64,000 nucleotides of DNA from Mycetocola tolaasinivorans (GTDB lineage: Bacteria > Actinomycetota > Actinomycetes > Actinomycetales > Microbacteriaceae). Location: positions 248,001 to 312,000 of the forward strand of contig NZ_RCUX01000001.1 in the NCBI RefSeq assembly GCF_003667565.1. Direction: 5' to 3'. The first letter of the stretch is position 1. Every line of letters begins with the position of its first letter. The translations under genes were made by a program, and so were the position numbers. A model generated the notes under the pieces. That model had not been told where the DNA came from and searched no databases. It saw nothing but the letters and a program-made list of their open reading frames with translations. Positions 8,830 through 16,909 of the stretch are shown in pieces.

Positions 8830-9032
8830 TGCTGCGCTCCAGGGCGGGGATCGATGGAGTGATGGCGTGAGCCGAGACACCGGCGGTGTCCCCATCAGAA
8901 TAACTACGGGTTTGTTATGCATTCGGACCGGATTCCCAGGCTCGTCGGGAATTCGTCGCGTGTCGCCCGCCTTCGGTCGGTCCTGAAGAACAAACTGCGT
9001 GATTCGTGCCCCAATCGTTACCGGAATCCCGG

Positions 9033-9593
9033 CTATGCGGCGGCCTCCTCGCGCTTTCTGGCCCGGTAGGCGGCCGCCTTGACCCTGCTTCCACAGGTCT
9101 TCATCGAGCACCACTCGCGGCGGTGGCCGCGGGAGTGGTCGAGGTAGACCTGGGTGCACTCGGGGCGTGAGCACTCGCGTAGCAGCGCCGAATCGGGCCC
9201 ACCGATGATCGCGACGGCCTCGCGGGCAATGCTGCCGAGGGCGTACTCCGGGGTGCCTCGCGGTTCCCATCCCGCGTCGGTGAGTGCGGCACCGAGGGCC
9301 GGGGCGGTGGCGAACTCGTTGAGTTCTCGAACCGCCTCCGCGGGCAGGGGCTCTTCGTGCAGCCGAGCCCAGACCAGGGCATAGATGCTCTCGCGGAGGG
9401 CGAGCGCCGCGGTCAGTGTGGCCGCCGAAGACGCAGCCGTGGAGGCGGCACCCGGAAGAATGCCGGACTGCGCGAGCCAGTCGTCGACATCCGCGGGCAC
9501 GCCGAGGCACTCGGCGGGCACCTCGTTGCGCCGAGCGCGCAGGGTGCCGACGAGGTCGAGGGGGAGGGATCCGCAGGGGAACGCGTGTTTCAT
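9033..9593 (-). CDS. CGNR zinc-finger transcriptional regulator
   Basis: A 186-residue regulator. The N-terminal part (about residues 1-130) is the ABATE-type ligand-binding region, with DLVGTLRARRN and ALRESIYALVWARL. The C-terminal finger runs CSRPECTQVYLDHSRG then RREWCSMKTCGSRVKAAAYRARK, where CGSR replaces the CGNR name motif. It faces the glyoxalase-fold operon, and three copies of a 19-bp dyad fill the shared promoter (9595-9706). One dyad abuts its own start codon, so it probably represses both itself and the operon. CAGAAT (minus strand, 9600-9605) six bases before the ATG and TTGCAT (9624-9629) 18 bases further suggest a leaderless promoter. Confidence 0.9.
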   Translation of the reverse strand: MKHAFPCGSLPLDLVGTLRARRNEVPAECLGVPADVDDWLAQSGILPGAASTAASSAATLTAALALRESIYALVWARLHEEPLPAEAVRELNEFATAPALGAALTDAGWEPRGTPEYALGSIAREAVAIIGGPDSALLRECSRPECTQVYLDHSRGHRREWCSMKTCGSRVKAAAYRARKREEAAA

Positions 9594-9594
9594 G

Positions 9595-9613
9595 TCACCA
9601 TTCTGACCGGTGA
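9595..9613. promoter_or_regulatory. Operator copy 1 (TCACC-N9-GGTGA)
   Basis: TCACCATTCTGACCGGTGA, one base upstream of the CGNR regulator's start codon and covering its -10 box. First of three matching dyads. Confidence 0.8.
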
Positions 9614-9647
9614 TGCGGTCCGAATGCAAGGTTTCGGAGAGTTTTCG

Positions 9648-9666
9648 TCACCGGTTTGACAGGTGA
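9648..9666. promoter_or_regulatory. Operator copy 2 (TCACC-N9-GGTGA)
   Basis: TCACCGGTTTGACAGGTGA; it contains the TTGACA -35 element (9656-9661) of the rightward promoter. Confidence 0.8.
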
Positions 9667-9685
9667 CGATTTTACGTGTCATGAT
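9656..9685 (+). promoter_or_regulatory. Promoter of glyoxalase-fold operon
   Basis: Consensus -35 TTGACA (9656-9661), an 18-base spacer and -10-like CATGAT (9680-9685). Operators overlap the -35 and lie just after the -10, as expected for steric repression. Confidence 0.7.
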
Positions 9686-9687
9686 CG

Positions 9688-9706
9688 TCACCAGTTAGAC
9701 CGGTGA
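9688..9706. promoter_or_regulatory. Operator copy 3 (TCACC-N9-GGTGA)
   Basis: TCACCAGTTAGACCGGTGA, just downstream of the -10 box and upstream of the glyoxalase-fold gene. Confidence 0.8.
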
Positions 9707-9732
9707 CGCCGGTTCCGAGATTGGAGCACAGC

Positions 9733-10176
9733 ATGGAACTGAAACTCGAAGTGGTGGTCATCCCCGTCGCCGATGTGGATCGCGCACTCGCCTTCTACAC
9801 CGGCATCGGATTCCGCCAGGACGCCGACTTCCGCACCGACCGCGGACTCCGCGTGGTGCAGGTGACCCCGCCCGGATCCGAGGCATCGATCATCTTCGGC
9901 GAGCAGCTGACCACCGCGGCACCCGGATCGGTCCAGGGTCTCCACCTGGTTACCGCGGACGTGGCGGGTGCAAGACGGGAACTCGCCGACCTCGGCGTCG
10001 AGATCAGCGAACTCTGGCACGATGCCGACGGCATCTTCCACTGGGCCGGTGAACAGAACCGGCTGCCGGGCGCCCATCCGGACACCGATAGCTACGGCAC
10101 CTTCGCCTCGTTCGCCGACCCGGATGGCAACTCCTGGACGATCCAGCAGGTCGTGACCCGCGCCCCGGGACGCTAA
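9733..10176 (+). CDS. VOC-superfamily (glyoxalase/bleomycin-resistance fold) protein
   Basis: A 147-residue single VOC module: VVIPVADVDRALAFYTGIGF opens the first beta-alpha-beta-beta-beta unit, and DPDGNSWTIQQVVTRAPGR closes the second. VOC proteins bind a metal and act as glyoxalases, epimerases, dioxygenases or drug-binding proteins; the substrate here is unknown. Many actinobacterial homologues continue after VTR-x-PGR into a Trp-rich tail (WPDWYA type); here the frame stops, and that tail appears as the separate small gene at 10179. The ATG at 9733 has GGAG upstream. First gene of the operon controlled by the CGNR operators. Confidence 0.9.
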   Translation: MELKLEVVVIPVADVDRALAFYTGIGFRQDADFRTDRGLRVVQVTPPGSEASIIFGEQLTTAAPGSVQGLHLVTADVAGARRELADLGVEISELWHDADGIFHWAGEQNRLPGAHPDTDSYGTFASFADPDGNSWTIQQVVTRAPGR

Positions 10177-10178
10177 GA

Positions 10179-10430
10179 ATGGCGCACACTGCGGGCCGCA
10201 CGGAGACGGTCCAGACGATCGAACGGTTCCTGCGCGAGGCCGCCTCGGCGCACGGCGTCTATGAGGCAACGGTGCTGAACGGGGTCCACCATGAGGAGTG
10301 GCCCGAATGGTACGCGGAACACATGGCACAAAGCCTGGAATCCGCACAGATCACTATCGTTTTTGGCGATCGTGAACAAGGATGGAATGACGAGGCAGTA
10401 GCCAGCGACGAGGAGGCACGGCATGAGTGA
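10179..10430 (+). CDS. Small protein resembling the detached C-terminal tail of VOC proteins
   Basis: An 83-residue soluble protein two bases after the VOC stop codon, in a different frame. ASAHGVYEATVLNGVHHEEW followed by PEWYAEHM matches, from memory, the C-terminal extension that many actinobacterial VOC proteins carry fused to the glyoxalase fold (HGxxE...WPDWYAxYM). The acidic tail overlaps the next gene by eight bases. It is either a split-off subunit working with the VOC protein or the remnant of a fused gene after a stop and frame shift. It starts with ATG; no independent Shine-Dalgarno is evident, so translational coupling is likely. Confidence 0.7.
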   Translation: MAHTAGRTETVQTIERFLREAASAHGVYEATVLNGVHHEEWPEWYAEHMAQSLESAQITIVFGDREQGWNDEAVASDEEARHE

Positions 10431-11880
10431 GAACGACAGCAACGTAATCCGACGCGAGGTGGACGTGGTGGTGATCGGTGCCGGCCCGGTGGGCGAAAAT
10501 GTGGCCGATCGCACGGTGCGCGGCGGCCTCGAAACCGTGATCGTGGAGCGCGAGCTGGTGGGTGGCGAGTGCTCCTACTGGGCCTGCATGCCCTCGAAGG
10601 CGCTGCTGCGTTCGGGGCAGGCACTGCGGGCGGCTCGCGCCGTCCCCGGCGCGGCCGAGGCTATCACCGGTGAGCTCGATGTACCCGCCGTACTCGCTCG
10701 CCGAGACTCCTTCACCAGCGGGTGGGACGACGCCGGTCAGGTGCGCTGGCTCGAGGGTGCAAACATTGATCTCGTCCGTGGTCACGGCCGGCTCAGCGGT
10801 GAGCGCGAGGTCACGGTGACCGGCCCGAACGGCGAGCTCACGGTCCTGAGCGCGCGCCACGCGGTTGTGGTGGCCACGGGTTCCACGGCGACGATCCCCG
10901 GCATTCCCGGGGCGGCCGAGTCCGGGGTCTGGACGAGCCGTGAGATCACCGCGACCAAGCGGGTGCCCGAGCGCCTCGCGATTATTGGCGGTGGCGTGGT
11001 GGGTACCGAAATGGCGACGGCGTTTGCCTCCCTCGGATCCAACGTCACGCTCATCGCCCGCGGTACGCTGCTGGCTGGACTCGAAGACTTCGCGGGGGAG
11101 TACGTGAGCGACGGGCTGAAGGAGCTCGGCGTGAGCGTGCACACCGGAACCACGACCGATCGCATCGAGCGAGCATCCACCGGTGAGGTCACCGTTTCGA
11201 CATCGGCCGGGGAGGTGCACGCCGACGAGGTCGTGATTGCCACCGGCCGTGGCGCGCACACCCGCGACCTCGGGCTCGACACGCTTGGGCTCACCCCGGG
11301 CGACTGGCTCTCGGTGGATGACAGCATGCTGGTGGACGGGTTCGACTGGCTCTACGCGGTGGGTGATGTGAACCATCGTGCGCTGCTCACCCACCAGGGC
11401 AAGTATCAGGCCCGCGCCGCGGGAGACGTGATCGCCGCCCGAGCGACCGGCTCGGCACTGGAGCTCGCGCCCTGGGGCGCGCACGTGGCCACCGCCGATC
11501 ACGCGGCCGTGCCGCAGGTAGTATTCACCGACCCCGAGGTGGCGGCCGTGGGCCTCACCGAGGCCGCCGCACGCGATGCCGGATACGACGTGCGGGTCGT
11601 GGACTACAACCTCGGCTGGGTGGCCGGTGCCAGCCTGCAGCGCGACAACTATCGCGGAAAGGCCCGTCTCGTGATCGACGCGAACCGCGAGGTGATCCTC
11701 GGTGCCACGTTTGTGGGGCCCGAGGTGGCCGAGCTGGTGCACACGGCGACCACCGCGATCGTGGGCGAGGTGTCGATCGGTCGGCTCTGGCACGCGGTGC
11801 CGTCCTATCCGACGGTCAGCGAGATCTGGCTGCGCCTGCTCGAGGAGTACGGCCGGCCGCGGGTGGGTGAATCGCGATGA
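10423..11880 (+). CDS. Pyridine nucleotide-disulfide oxidoreductase family flavoprotein
   Basis: A 485-residue flavoprotein of the dihydrolipoamide dehydrogenase/mercuric reductase family. The FAD-binding motif VVIGAGPVGENVADR is at the N terminus. The redox-active disulfide motif is CSYWACMPSKALLR (about residues 46-59), keeping C-x4-C but not the usual CVNVGC. The NAD(P)H motif is IIGGGVVGTEMA, the second FAD contact is YAVGDVNHR, and the dimerisation domain follows with VFTDPEVAAVGLTE. The C-terminal His-Pro-Thr acid/base motif becomes HAVPSYPTVSE. It probably reduces a disulfide or a small electrophile. GAGG precedes the ATG at 10423; last base shared with the next gene by ATGA. Confidence 0.9.
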   Translation: MSENDSNVIRREVDVVVIGAGPVGENVADRTVRGGLETVIVERELVGGECSYWACMPSKALLRSGQALRAARAVPGAAEAITGELDVPAVLARRDSFTSGWDDAGQVRWLEGANIDLVRGHGRLSGEREVTVTGPNGELTVLSARHAVVVATGSTATIPGIPGAAESGVWTSREITATKRVPERLAIIGGGVVGTEMATAFASLGSNVTLIARGTLLAGLEDFAGEYVSDGLKELGVSVHTGTTTDRIERASTGEVTVSTSAGEVHADEVVIATGRGAHTRDLGLDTLGLTPGDWLSVDDSMLVDGFDWLYAVGDVNHRALLTHQGKYQARAAGDVIAARATGSALELAPWGAHVATADHAAVPQVVFTDPEVAAVGLTEAAARDAGYDVRVVDYNLGWVAGASLQRDNYRGKARLVIDANREVILGATFVGPEVAELVHTATTAIVGEVSIGRLWHAVPSYPTVSEIWLRLLEEYGRPRVGESR

Positions 11881-12404
11881 CCGATCCGCTCGGACCGGCC
11901 GACCATGCGGCAATCGCGCGGTACCTCGGCGTGCTGCGTGACTCCCGAAACGGTATCGATGCGCGCACCGTGGCCGCGTTTGAGCGGCTGACGCCGGCTC
12001 AGCTGGACCTGATTCTGGAGCGCCTCGCGGCACCGGCGGGAGCGGGGGCTGCAGCGGCTCCCGCGGCATCGGCGGCGTGTGCGCCCGTGACGAAAATCGA
12101 AGCGGCGGCGAAGTCGGAGACCTCGGAGGCCCCCGGTGCGCGGATCCGGCGTCGGTTTTTCGGCGGGGCTAGCGCACGCGATATTCGCTCGACTGGGCGT
12201 ATCACCGGCCTAGCGCTCGCACTATTTGCAGTGGTGATCGGTACGGGGGCGGTGATCGCAGCGACCACCACACCCGCACCGATGGCGGGCCCCACCGAGC
12301 ACAGCATCAGCGACGGTAGCTTCGGCACCGACTCGGCCGAGGATCTGGCAGCTCAGCTTCGCCAGGCCGCCCTCCTGGATCAGCAGACGGGACTCGACTA
12401 CTAG
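11877..12404 (+). CDS. Single-pass membrane protein of unknown function
   Basis: A 175-residue protein I do not recognise. The N-terminal 50 residues are helical and charged (RYLGVLRDSRNGIDARTVAA, LTPAQLDLILERLAA), followed by an Ala/Pro-rich linker, a basic stretch (RIRRRFFGG) and one membrane segment (about residues 105-127, GLALALFAVVIGTGAVIAA). A short acidic outer tail ends LLDQQTGLDY. The basic residues before the segment predict the N terminus inside. The ATGA overlap with the oxidoreductase means it is made together with that enzyme, perhaps as a membrane tether; this is inference. Confidence 0.72.
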   Translation: MTDPLGPADHAAIARYLGVLRDSRNGIDARTVAAFERLTPAQLDLILERLAAPAGAGAAAAPAASAACAPVTKIEAAAKSETSEAPGARIRRRFFGGASARDIRSTGRITGLALALFAVVIGTGAVIAATTTPAPMAGPTEHSISDGSFGTDSAEDLAAQLRQAALLDQQTGLDY

Positions 12405-12426
12405 CGGTCTCGGCTCGCCGGCCCTC

Positions 12427-14241
12427 CTAGCCGTGACCCGGCTTTGGCTCGGCCGCGCCGTTCGAGCCCGACCAGGCCGACCAGAGCGAGGCGTAGCGCC
12501 CGCCCGCGGCCACGAGATCCGCGTGCGGCCCGTCCTCGATGATGCGGCCGTCCTCCATCACGATGACCCGATCGGCACGTGCCGCCTGGTCGAGACGGTG
12601 AGCGATGACGAGCGCCGTCCGTCCGGCGAGCAGGGCCTCGGCGGCACGGTCGAGGATCCGGGCGGCATCGCTTCCGGCCTCCGCGGTGGCCTCATCGAGG
12701 ATCACCGCGGGCGGGTCGAGAAGCGCGATGCGAGCGAGTGCGAGGTGCTGGGCGCGCTCGGCGGTGAGGGCAAAACCGCCCCCGCCCACCCGGGTGTAGA
12801 TTCCGTCGGGGAGGGCCGACACCCAGCCCCGCGCGCCGACCAGCATGAGCGCCGCCTCGAGCTGTTCGGCCGTGGCACCCGGGCGTGCGATCAGCAGGTT
12901 TTCGGCCACCGAGCCGGCAAACACGTGCCCCTCCTGGGCGACGAGTGGCACCGGGGTGTCGGTAGGCTGCCCCGCGAGTACCGGCCCCGCGAAGCCGAGG
13001 GTTGCCGCGCGCTGACCGGCGATCACCGCCGCGAGCGTCGACTTCCCCGAGCCGCTCTCGCCCACGATGGCCAGGTGTTCCCCGGGGGCCACCTCGAGGT
13101 TGAGGTCGCTCAGGATGGCGAGACTCTCGTGATATCCGAATCCGAGCCCGCGGGCGGCCAGCCCGATGGCGTGCCCGCGCGAGCTAGCGGCCTCGGCAGT
13201 GGCATCGTCACCGTCACCGGCGTCGGCGTCGCGGGCGTCGCCCGAAAGCGCGGGATGGGTCAGCACCCCGACCAGGCGGGCGAGCCCGGCCGCCGCCCGC
13301 TGCAGCGTGCCAAAGACGCCGAGCACGGTGTTGATCGGGTCAAACAGCCCGGCAAAGAATAGCGCGGCCGTGACCGCGGCTCCCAGCGGCACCTCGCCCG
13401 TGGTGACGAGCAGGTAGCCCGCGGAGAGGATCGCGGCCAGTCCGATCCACTCGGCCAGGTTGAGCCGCGCATAGAAGATCGTCGCGGTGCGTACGGCCGA
13501 GAACTCCCAGGTCATCGAGGCCTCGGAGGCGGCCGCGATGCGGGCGCGCTCGCGTCCGCCCAGCCCGAAGGCACGCACGGTGGGGAGCGCCGAGAAGGCG
13601 GTGAGGATCGCGCCGGCACGTACGCCGTCCGCGCGGCGGCCGCCCGCATAGATCGGCCCGGACACCCGCAGGTACCGGCGCAGCGCAAACGCCTGCACCG
13701 GGATCGCGAGGGCACCCGCCAGGGCGAATCTCCAGTCGAGGGTCGCGAGCCCGGCCAGGGTGATCGCGATGGTGATGCCGGCACCGGCGAACGCCACGAA
13801 CGCGCCGGAGGCGGCCTCCGAGACCTCCTCGGCGTCGCCGGAAACCCGAGATACCAGGTCGCCGGTACCGCCGGCCTCGACGCTTGCGAGCGGCAGGGTG
13901 AGCGCGGCGGCCACGGTCTCTTCACGCAGGGTCGCGACCCCGGGCTGGATGCCTCGGGAGAGCGCGACGGTGGCCAACCAACCAAAGCCGGCCTGGCCGA
14001 GTCCCGCGATCAGCAGGAGGGCCCCCGGGCCGAGTAGCGCGACCGGATCGGTGCCGGTGGCGATCAGCTCGGTGATCCAGCCGATGGCGGCGGGCCCCGC
14101 GAGCCCGCAGACGCTCGCGGCGATGAGTGCCAGCAGGGCCGCGGCCAGAATGCCACGGTGGCGTCGGAGCAGCGGCCAGATCACCGCGCGGACCGCGCGG
14201 GAATCGGCGATGGGCAGGGGAGTGGAAGCGCGCTGTGTCAT
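12427..14241 (-). CDS. ABC exporter half-transporter, subunit with intact Walker motifs
   Basis: A 604-residue fused membrane/ATPase half-transporter: six membrane segments in residues 1-330, then the nucleotide-binding domain. Walker A GESGSGKST (about residue 394) and Walker B AVILDEATAEAG (about residue 512) are intact, but the signature loop reads ALTAERAQ in place of LSGGQ (about residue 490). Its partner encoded upstream has the opposite defect, so together they form one working and one dead ATP site, as in asymmetric heterodimeric exporters. The start overlaps the partner's stop by ATGA. The substrate may be a siderophore or drug; see the promoter at 16005-16021. Confidence 0.9.
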   Translation of the reverse strand: MTQRASTPLPIADSRAVRAVIWPLLRRHRGILAAALLALIAASVCGLAGPAAIGWITELIATGTDPVALLGPGALLLIAGLGQAGFGWLATVALSRGIQPGVATLREETVAAALTLPLASVEAGGTGDLVSRVSGDAEEVSEAASGAFVAFAGAGITIAITLAGLATLDWRFALAGALAIPVQAFALRRYLRVSGPIYAGGRRADGVRAGAILTAFSALPTVRAFGLGGRERARIAAASEASMTWEFSAVRTATIFYARLNLAEWIGLAAILSAGYLLVTTGEVPLGAAVTAALFFAGLFDPINTVLGVFGTLQRAAAGLARLVGVLTHPALSGDARDADAGDGDDATAEAASSRGHAIGLAARGLGFGYHESLAILSDLNLEVAPGEHLAIVGESGSGKSTLAAVIAGQRAATLGFAGPVLAGQPTDTPVPLVAQEGHVFAGSVAENLLIARPGATAEQLEAALMLVGARGWVSALPDGIYTRVGGGGFALTAERAQHLALARIALLDPPAVILDEATAEAGSDAARILDRAAEALLAGRTALVIAHRLDQAARADRVIVMEDGRIIEDGPHADLVAAGGRYASLWSAWSGSNGAAEPKPGHG

Positions 14242-15998
14242 CGCAGGACCGCCGTTCGATAGTGCGCATTGGATGCGAGAAGCTCCGCATGGGTGCCGGT
14301 GAGCGCGGGGGAATCCGCCGCGAGGTAGACCACCCGCTCGCAGTGCGCGAGCCAGGCGGGGGAGGTGGTGAATACGATCGTGCCGCTATCTTGGCGCAGC
14401 GCCGCCACCCGTTCGGCAATCAGCTGCTCGGTGGCGGCATCGACGGCGGTGGTCGGGTCGTGCAGCACCAGCATCCCCGGGTCGGTGGCCAGGGCGCGCG
14501 CCAGCGCCAGGCGCTGTCGCTGGCCGCCCGAGAGCGCACCGCCGCGCTCGCCGATATCGCCCGCCCAGCCCTCCGTGGACTGCTCGGCGATCTCCTCCGC
14601 ATGGGCGGCGTGGGCCGCACGCGCGGCCTGGCCGGTGGGTGCGGCATGAGGGGCGGGCGTGGCTGGGACGGAGTGCACCCCGGAGACACCCTCACCCAGC
14701 GCCTCGGCCAGCGTGCCGGCAAACAGCGCGGCATCATGCGGAGACACCAGCACGGCCCTCCGTAGGCGTTCGGATTCGAGTGCCGCATAGGCAATGCCAT
14801 CGAGCCGGATTTCGCCCGTCTCGGGCACGCGCTCGCGTGCGATGAGCGCCGTGAGTTCATGCGCTGTGGCGGCGTTCGAGGCGACGACCCCGGTGACGCC
14901 CGATCCCGGAAACACCACGCTGAGCGGTTCGGTTGATCCCGCGATGGGAGCCACCCGGTGCAGCGAGAGGTCGGGTCCGGCGGCATGGGCGTCTCCACCG
15001 GTCTCGCCGGTGCCTCCGCTGCTCCCGTCGCCCTGCCGTGCAGCGGGAGCGTTCAGGATCGCCGCGATTCTCTCTGCCGAGGCGCGGGCACGGGCGAGGG
15101 CGGTGCCGGCATAGGCGAGGGTATCCATCGGGCCGATGACAAAGCGCGCGAGGCCGAGGGCAGCGACGAGCCCTCCGGGGGTGAGTGTACCGGTGAGGGC
15201 CAGGTAGCCGCCGAGGATCGTGATCACCGCGAGGTAGGTGCCGGTGAGCGCGGTGCCGATCGCGGTGAGGGTGGCCGCACCGGATGCCGCGTGCAGGGTC
15301 GTGCCGAGAGCGCGCTGGCTGGCGTCCCGATACTGCCGGGCACCGGCGCGGGTCGCCCCGAGGCCGCGCAGCACGCGCAGCCCGCGCACGAGATCCTCGG
15401 CGAGCACGATGACGCGCCCGCGATCGTCCTGCTCGAGGCGGCTGCGCCGCTGCACGGGACGGGCCGCCATTCCGAGCACCACGAGGAGGACCACCGTCCC
15501 CACCAGGATGACGATGCCCAGCGGAAGCGAGGTGGCCAGCAGCATCACGGTGCTGGCGAGCAGCACGACGGCCGCGGCAATGGTGGTGGCGAGCATCCCG
15601 GCAAACGCGCCGAGACGCCCGGCATCGGAGTCCGCACGGGCGAGCAGCTCGCCCGGGGCCGCCTCGACACCGCCGGCGGGATCGAGAATGCGGTCGCTCA
15701 GCCACAGCCGCACCGCGTGCTCACCGTGCTGTTTCGCGCGCATGCTCGCGCGGGCACCGAGGCGATACGCGAACGACAGCATGGCAAAATCTGCGGCGAG
15801 GATCGCGAGCCACAGAATCAGTGCCCCGGGGTCTCCCGGCTCGATGGCCGCGCCGATCGCCACGCCGATGATCACCGGTACCAGCGCCTCACCCAGCTGG
15901 TGAATCGAGTACAGAATCGTGGCCAGGACCAGGTCGGTTTTCCGGGTTCCGAGGGTTTTTTGGATGAGCAGGGCGGGGGATACGGATGACGCGGGCAC
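14238..15998 (-). CDS. ABC exporter half-transporter, subunit with degenerate Walker motifs
   Basis: A 586-residue partner of the subunit encoded at 12427-14241. The membrane domain occupies about residues 1-310. In the ATPase domain, the position of Walker A reads VVASNAATAHEL (about residue 370), with no GxxGxGKST, and Walker B reads MLVLHDPTTAVD, where the Asp-Glu pair is changed to His-Asp. The signature LSGGQRQRLALARA (about residue 486) is intact. This protein therefore supplies the signature loop but probably not hydrolysis. It starts at a GTG, with -10 box TAATCT six bases before it (16005-16010), so it is likely leaderless. Confidence 0.9.
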   Translation of the reverse strand: MPASSVSPALLIQKTLGTRKTDLVLATILYSIHQLGEALVPVIIGVAIGAAIEPGDPGALILWLAILAADFAMLSFAYRLGARASMRAKQHGEHAVRLWLSDRILDPAGGVEAAPGELLARADSDAGRLGAFAGMLATTIAAAVVLLASTVMLLATSLPLGIVILVGTVVLLVVLGMAARPVQRRSRLEQDDRGRVIVLAEDLVRGLRVLRGLGATRAGARQYRDASQRALGTTLHAASGAATLTAIGTALTGTYLAVITILGGYLALTGTLTPGGLVAALGLARFVIGPMDTLAYAGTALARARASAERIAAILNAPAARQGDGSSGGTGETGGDAHAAGPDLSLHRVAPIAGSTEPLSVVFPGSGVTGVVASNAATAHELTALIARERVPETGEIRLDGIAYAALESERLRRAVLVSPHDAALFAGTLAEALGEGVSGVHSVPATPAPHAAPTGQAARAAHAAHAEEIAEQSTEGWAGDIGERGGALSGGQRQRLALARALATDPGMLVLHDPTTAVDAATEQLIAERVAALRQDSGTIVFTTSPAWLAHCERVVYLAADSPALTGTHAELLASNAHYRTAVLR

Positions 15999-16004
15999 TA
16001 CAAC

Positions 16005-16021
16005 AGATTAGGATGACCTTA
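16005..16021 (-). promoter_or_regulatory. Promoter of ABC exporter with weak iron-box-like dyad
   Basis: On the minus strand, TAATCT (complement of 16005-16010) is six bases before the GTG at 15998. Overlapping it on the plus strand is TTAGGATGACCTTA (16008-16021), an imperfect dyad (TTAGG and CCTTA) that partly matches the DtxR/IdeR iron box (TTAGGTTAGSCTAACCTAA). I count about 11 of 19 positions, so the iron link is tentative. Confidence 0.4.
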
Positions 16022-16111
16022 GTTATGACGTAAAGTCGGTGGCACGCCAATCTCTGTCGATGATCGGCCATCCGGCATTTTCTTGCCCGTGTGGCGGCGA
16101 AGGGATACCTG

Positions 16112-16888
16112 GTGGGTGTTGCGAGTGTGATCGGGCTGGAGCGATTCGAAATGGATCGCGGACAAAAGTTCCGAACCCACGTACACGACTATCACCAGCT
16201 CGCCTGGGCGAGCTCCGGCGTGCTGATGGTCGACGTTGAGGACCACTACTGGGTGCTGCCGCCCACGCTCGCCCTGTGGATCCCGGCCGGGGTGTGGCAC
16301 GCCTCCGCCGCGCTGCAGCGTTCGACCATGGAGGGTATCTACCTCGACCCGGCGCGCTGCTCGCTGGCCTGGGAACAGCCCACCGTGGTGGCGGTGTCTC
16401 CGCTGGCCGCGCAACTGATCGGTTACCTCGCCGGGGACCTCGATCAGCAGGCTCGGGTCAACGCCGAGGCGGTGCTGCTTCAGGTACTCGAACCGGTGGA
16501 CAAGGCCACGATCGAGCTGCCGCTGCCCACCGACTCCCGCGCCCGCGGGGTGTCGGCGATTCTGCTGGCAAACCCCAGCGATCAGCGGGGTCTGGAGGTT
16601 TTGGCCCGGCAGGTGGGCGCGAGCCCCCGCACGCTGCTGCGCCTGTTCGTTGCCGAGACCGGGCTCACCTTTACCCAGTGGCGGGTGCACGCGCGGCTGC
16701 AGGCGGCTATGGCGTACCTCGCCGCGGGAGAGCCGGTCGCGCGGGTGGCCGATCGGGTCGGTTACGCCACCTCGAGCGCGTTTGTTGCCGCCTTCCGCCG
16801 GGTCACCGGGCACACCCCGGCCGCCTACTTCGCCGCGGCGACCGTGGGCTATCGGGATGCCCCCACCCGCACGGATTCGGCGGCGTAG
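16112..16888 (+). CDS. AraC-family regulator with cupin sensor domain
   Basis: About 258 residues. The N-terminal cupin contains FRTHVHDYHQLAWASSGVL, then the aromatic-rich strands WVLPPTLALWIPAGVWH. The C-terminal AraC DNA-binding domain (about residues 155-250) has two helix-turn-helices: RQVGASPRTLLRLF and VADRVGYATSSAFVAAFRRV, followed by GHTPAAYF. It faces the ABC exporter genes and probably regulates them. The start is uncertain: GTG at 16112 has AGGGA seven bases upstream, GTG at 16091 is possible, and ATG at 16151 has GGAG but would cut into the cupin. Confidence 0.85.
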   Translation: MGVASVIGLERFEMDRGQKFRTHVHDYHQLAWASSGVLMVDVEDHYWVLPPTLALWIPAGVWHASAALQRSTMEGIYLDPARCSLAWEQPTVVAVSPLAAQLIGYLAGDLDQQARVNAEAVLLQVLEPVDKATIELPLPTDSRARGVSAILLANPSDQRGLEVLARQVGASPRTLLRLFVAETGLTFTQWRVHARLQAAMAYLAAGEPVARVADRVGYATSSAFVAAFRRVTGHTPAAYFAAATVGYRDAPTRTDSAA

Positions 16889-16909
16889 CGGGCGGTCAGC
16901 GCCGATTCC

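Noticed and set aside
8830-9510. N-terminal extension of the alpha/beta hydrolase
   Set aside because: It would run through the CGNR gene in another frame and bury the signal anchor; the ATG at 8829 fits.
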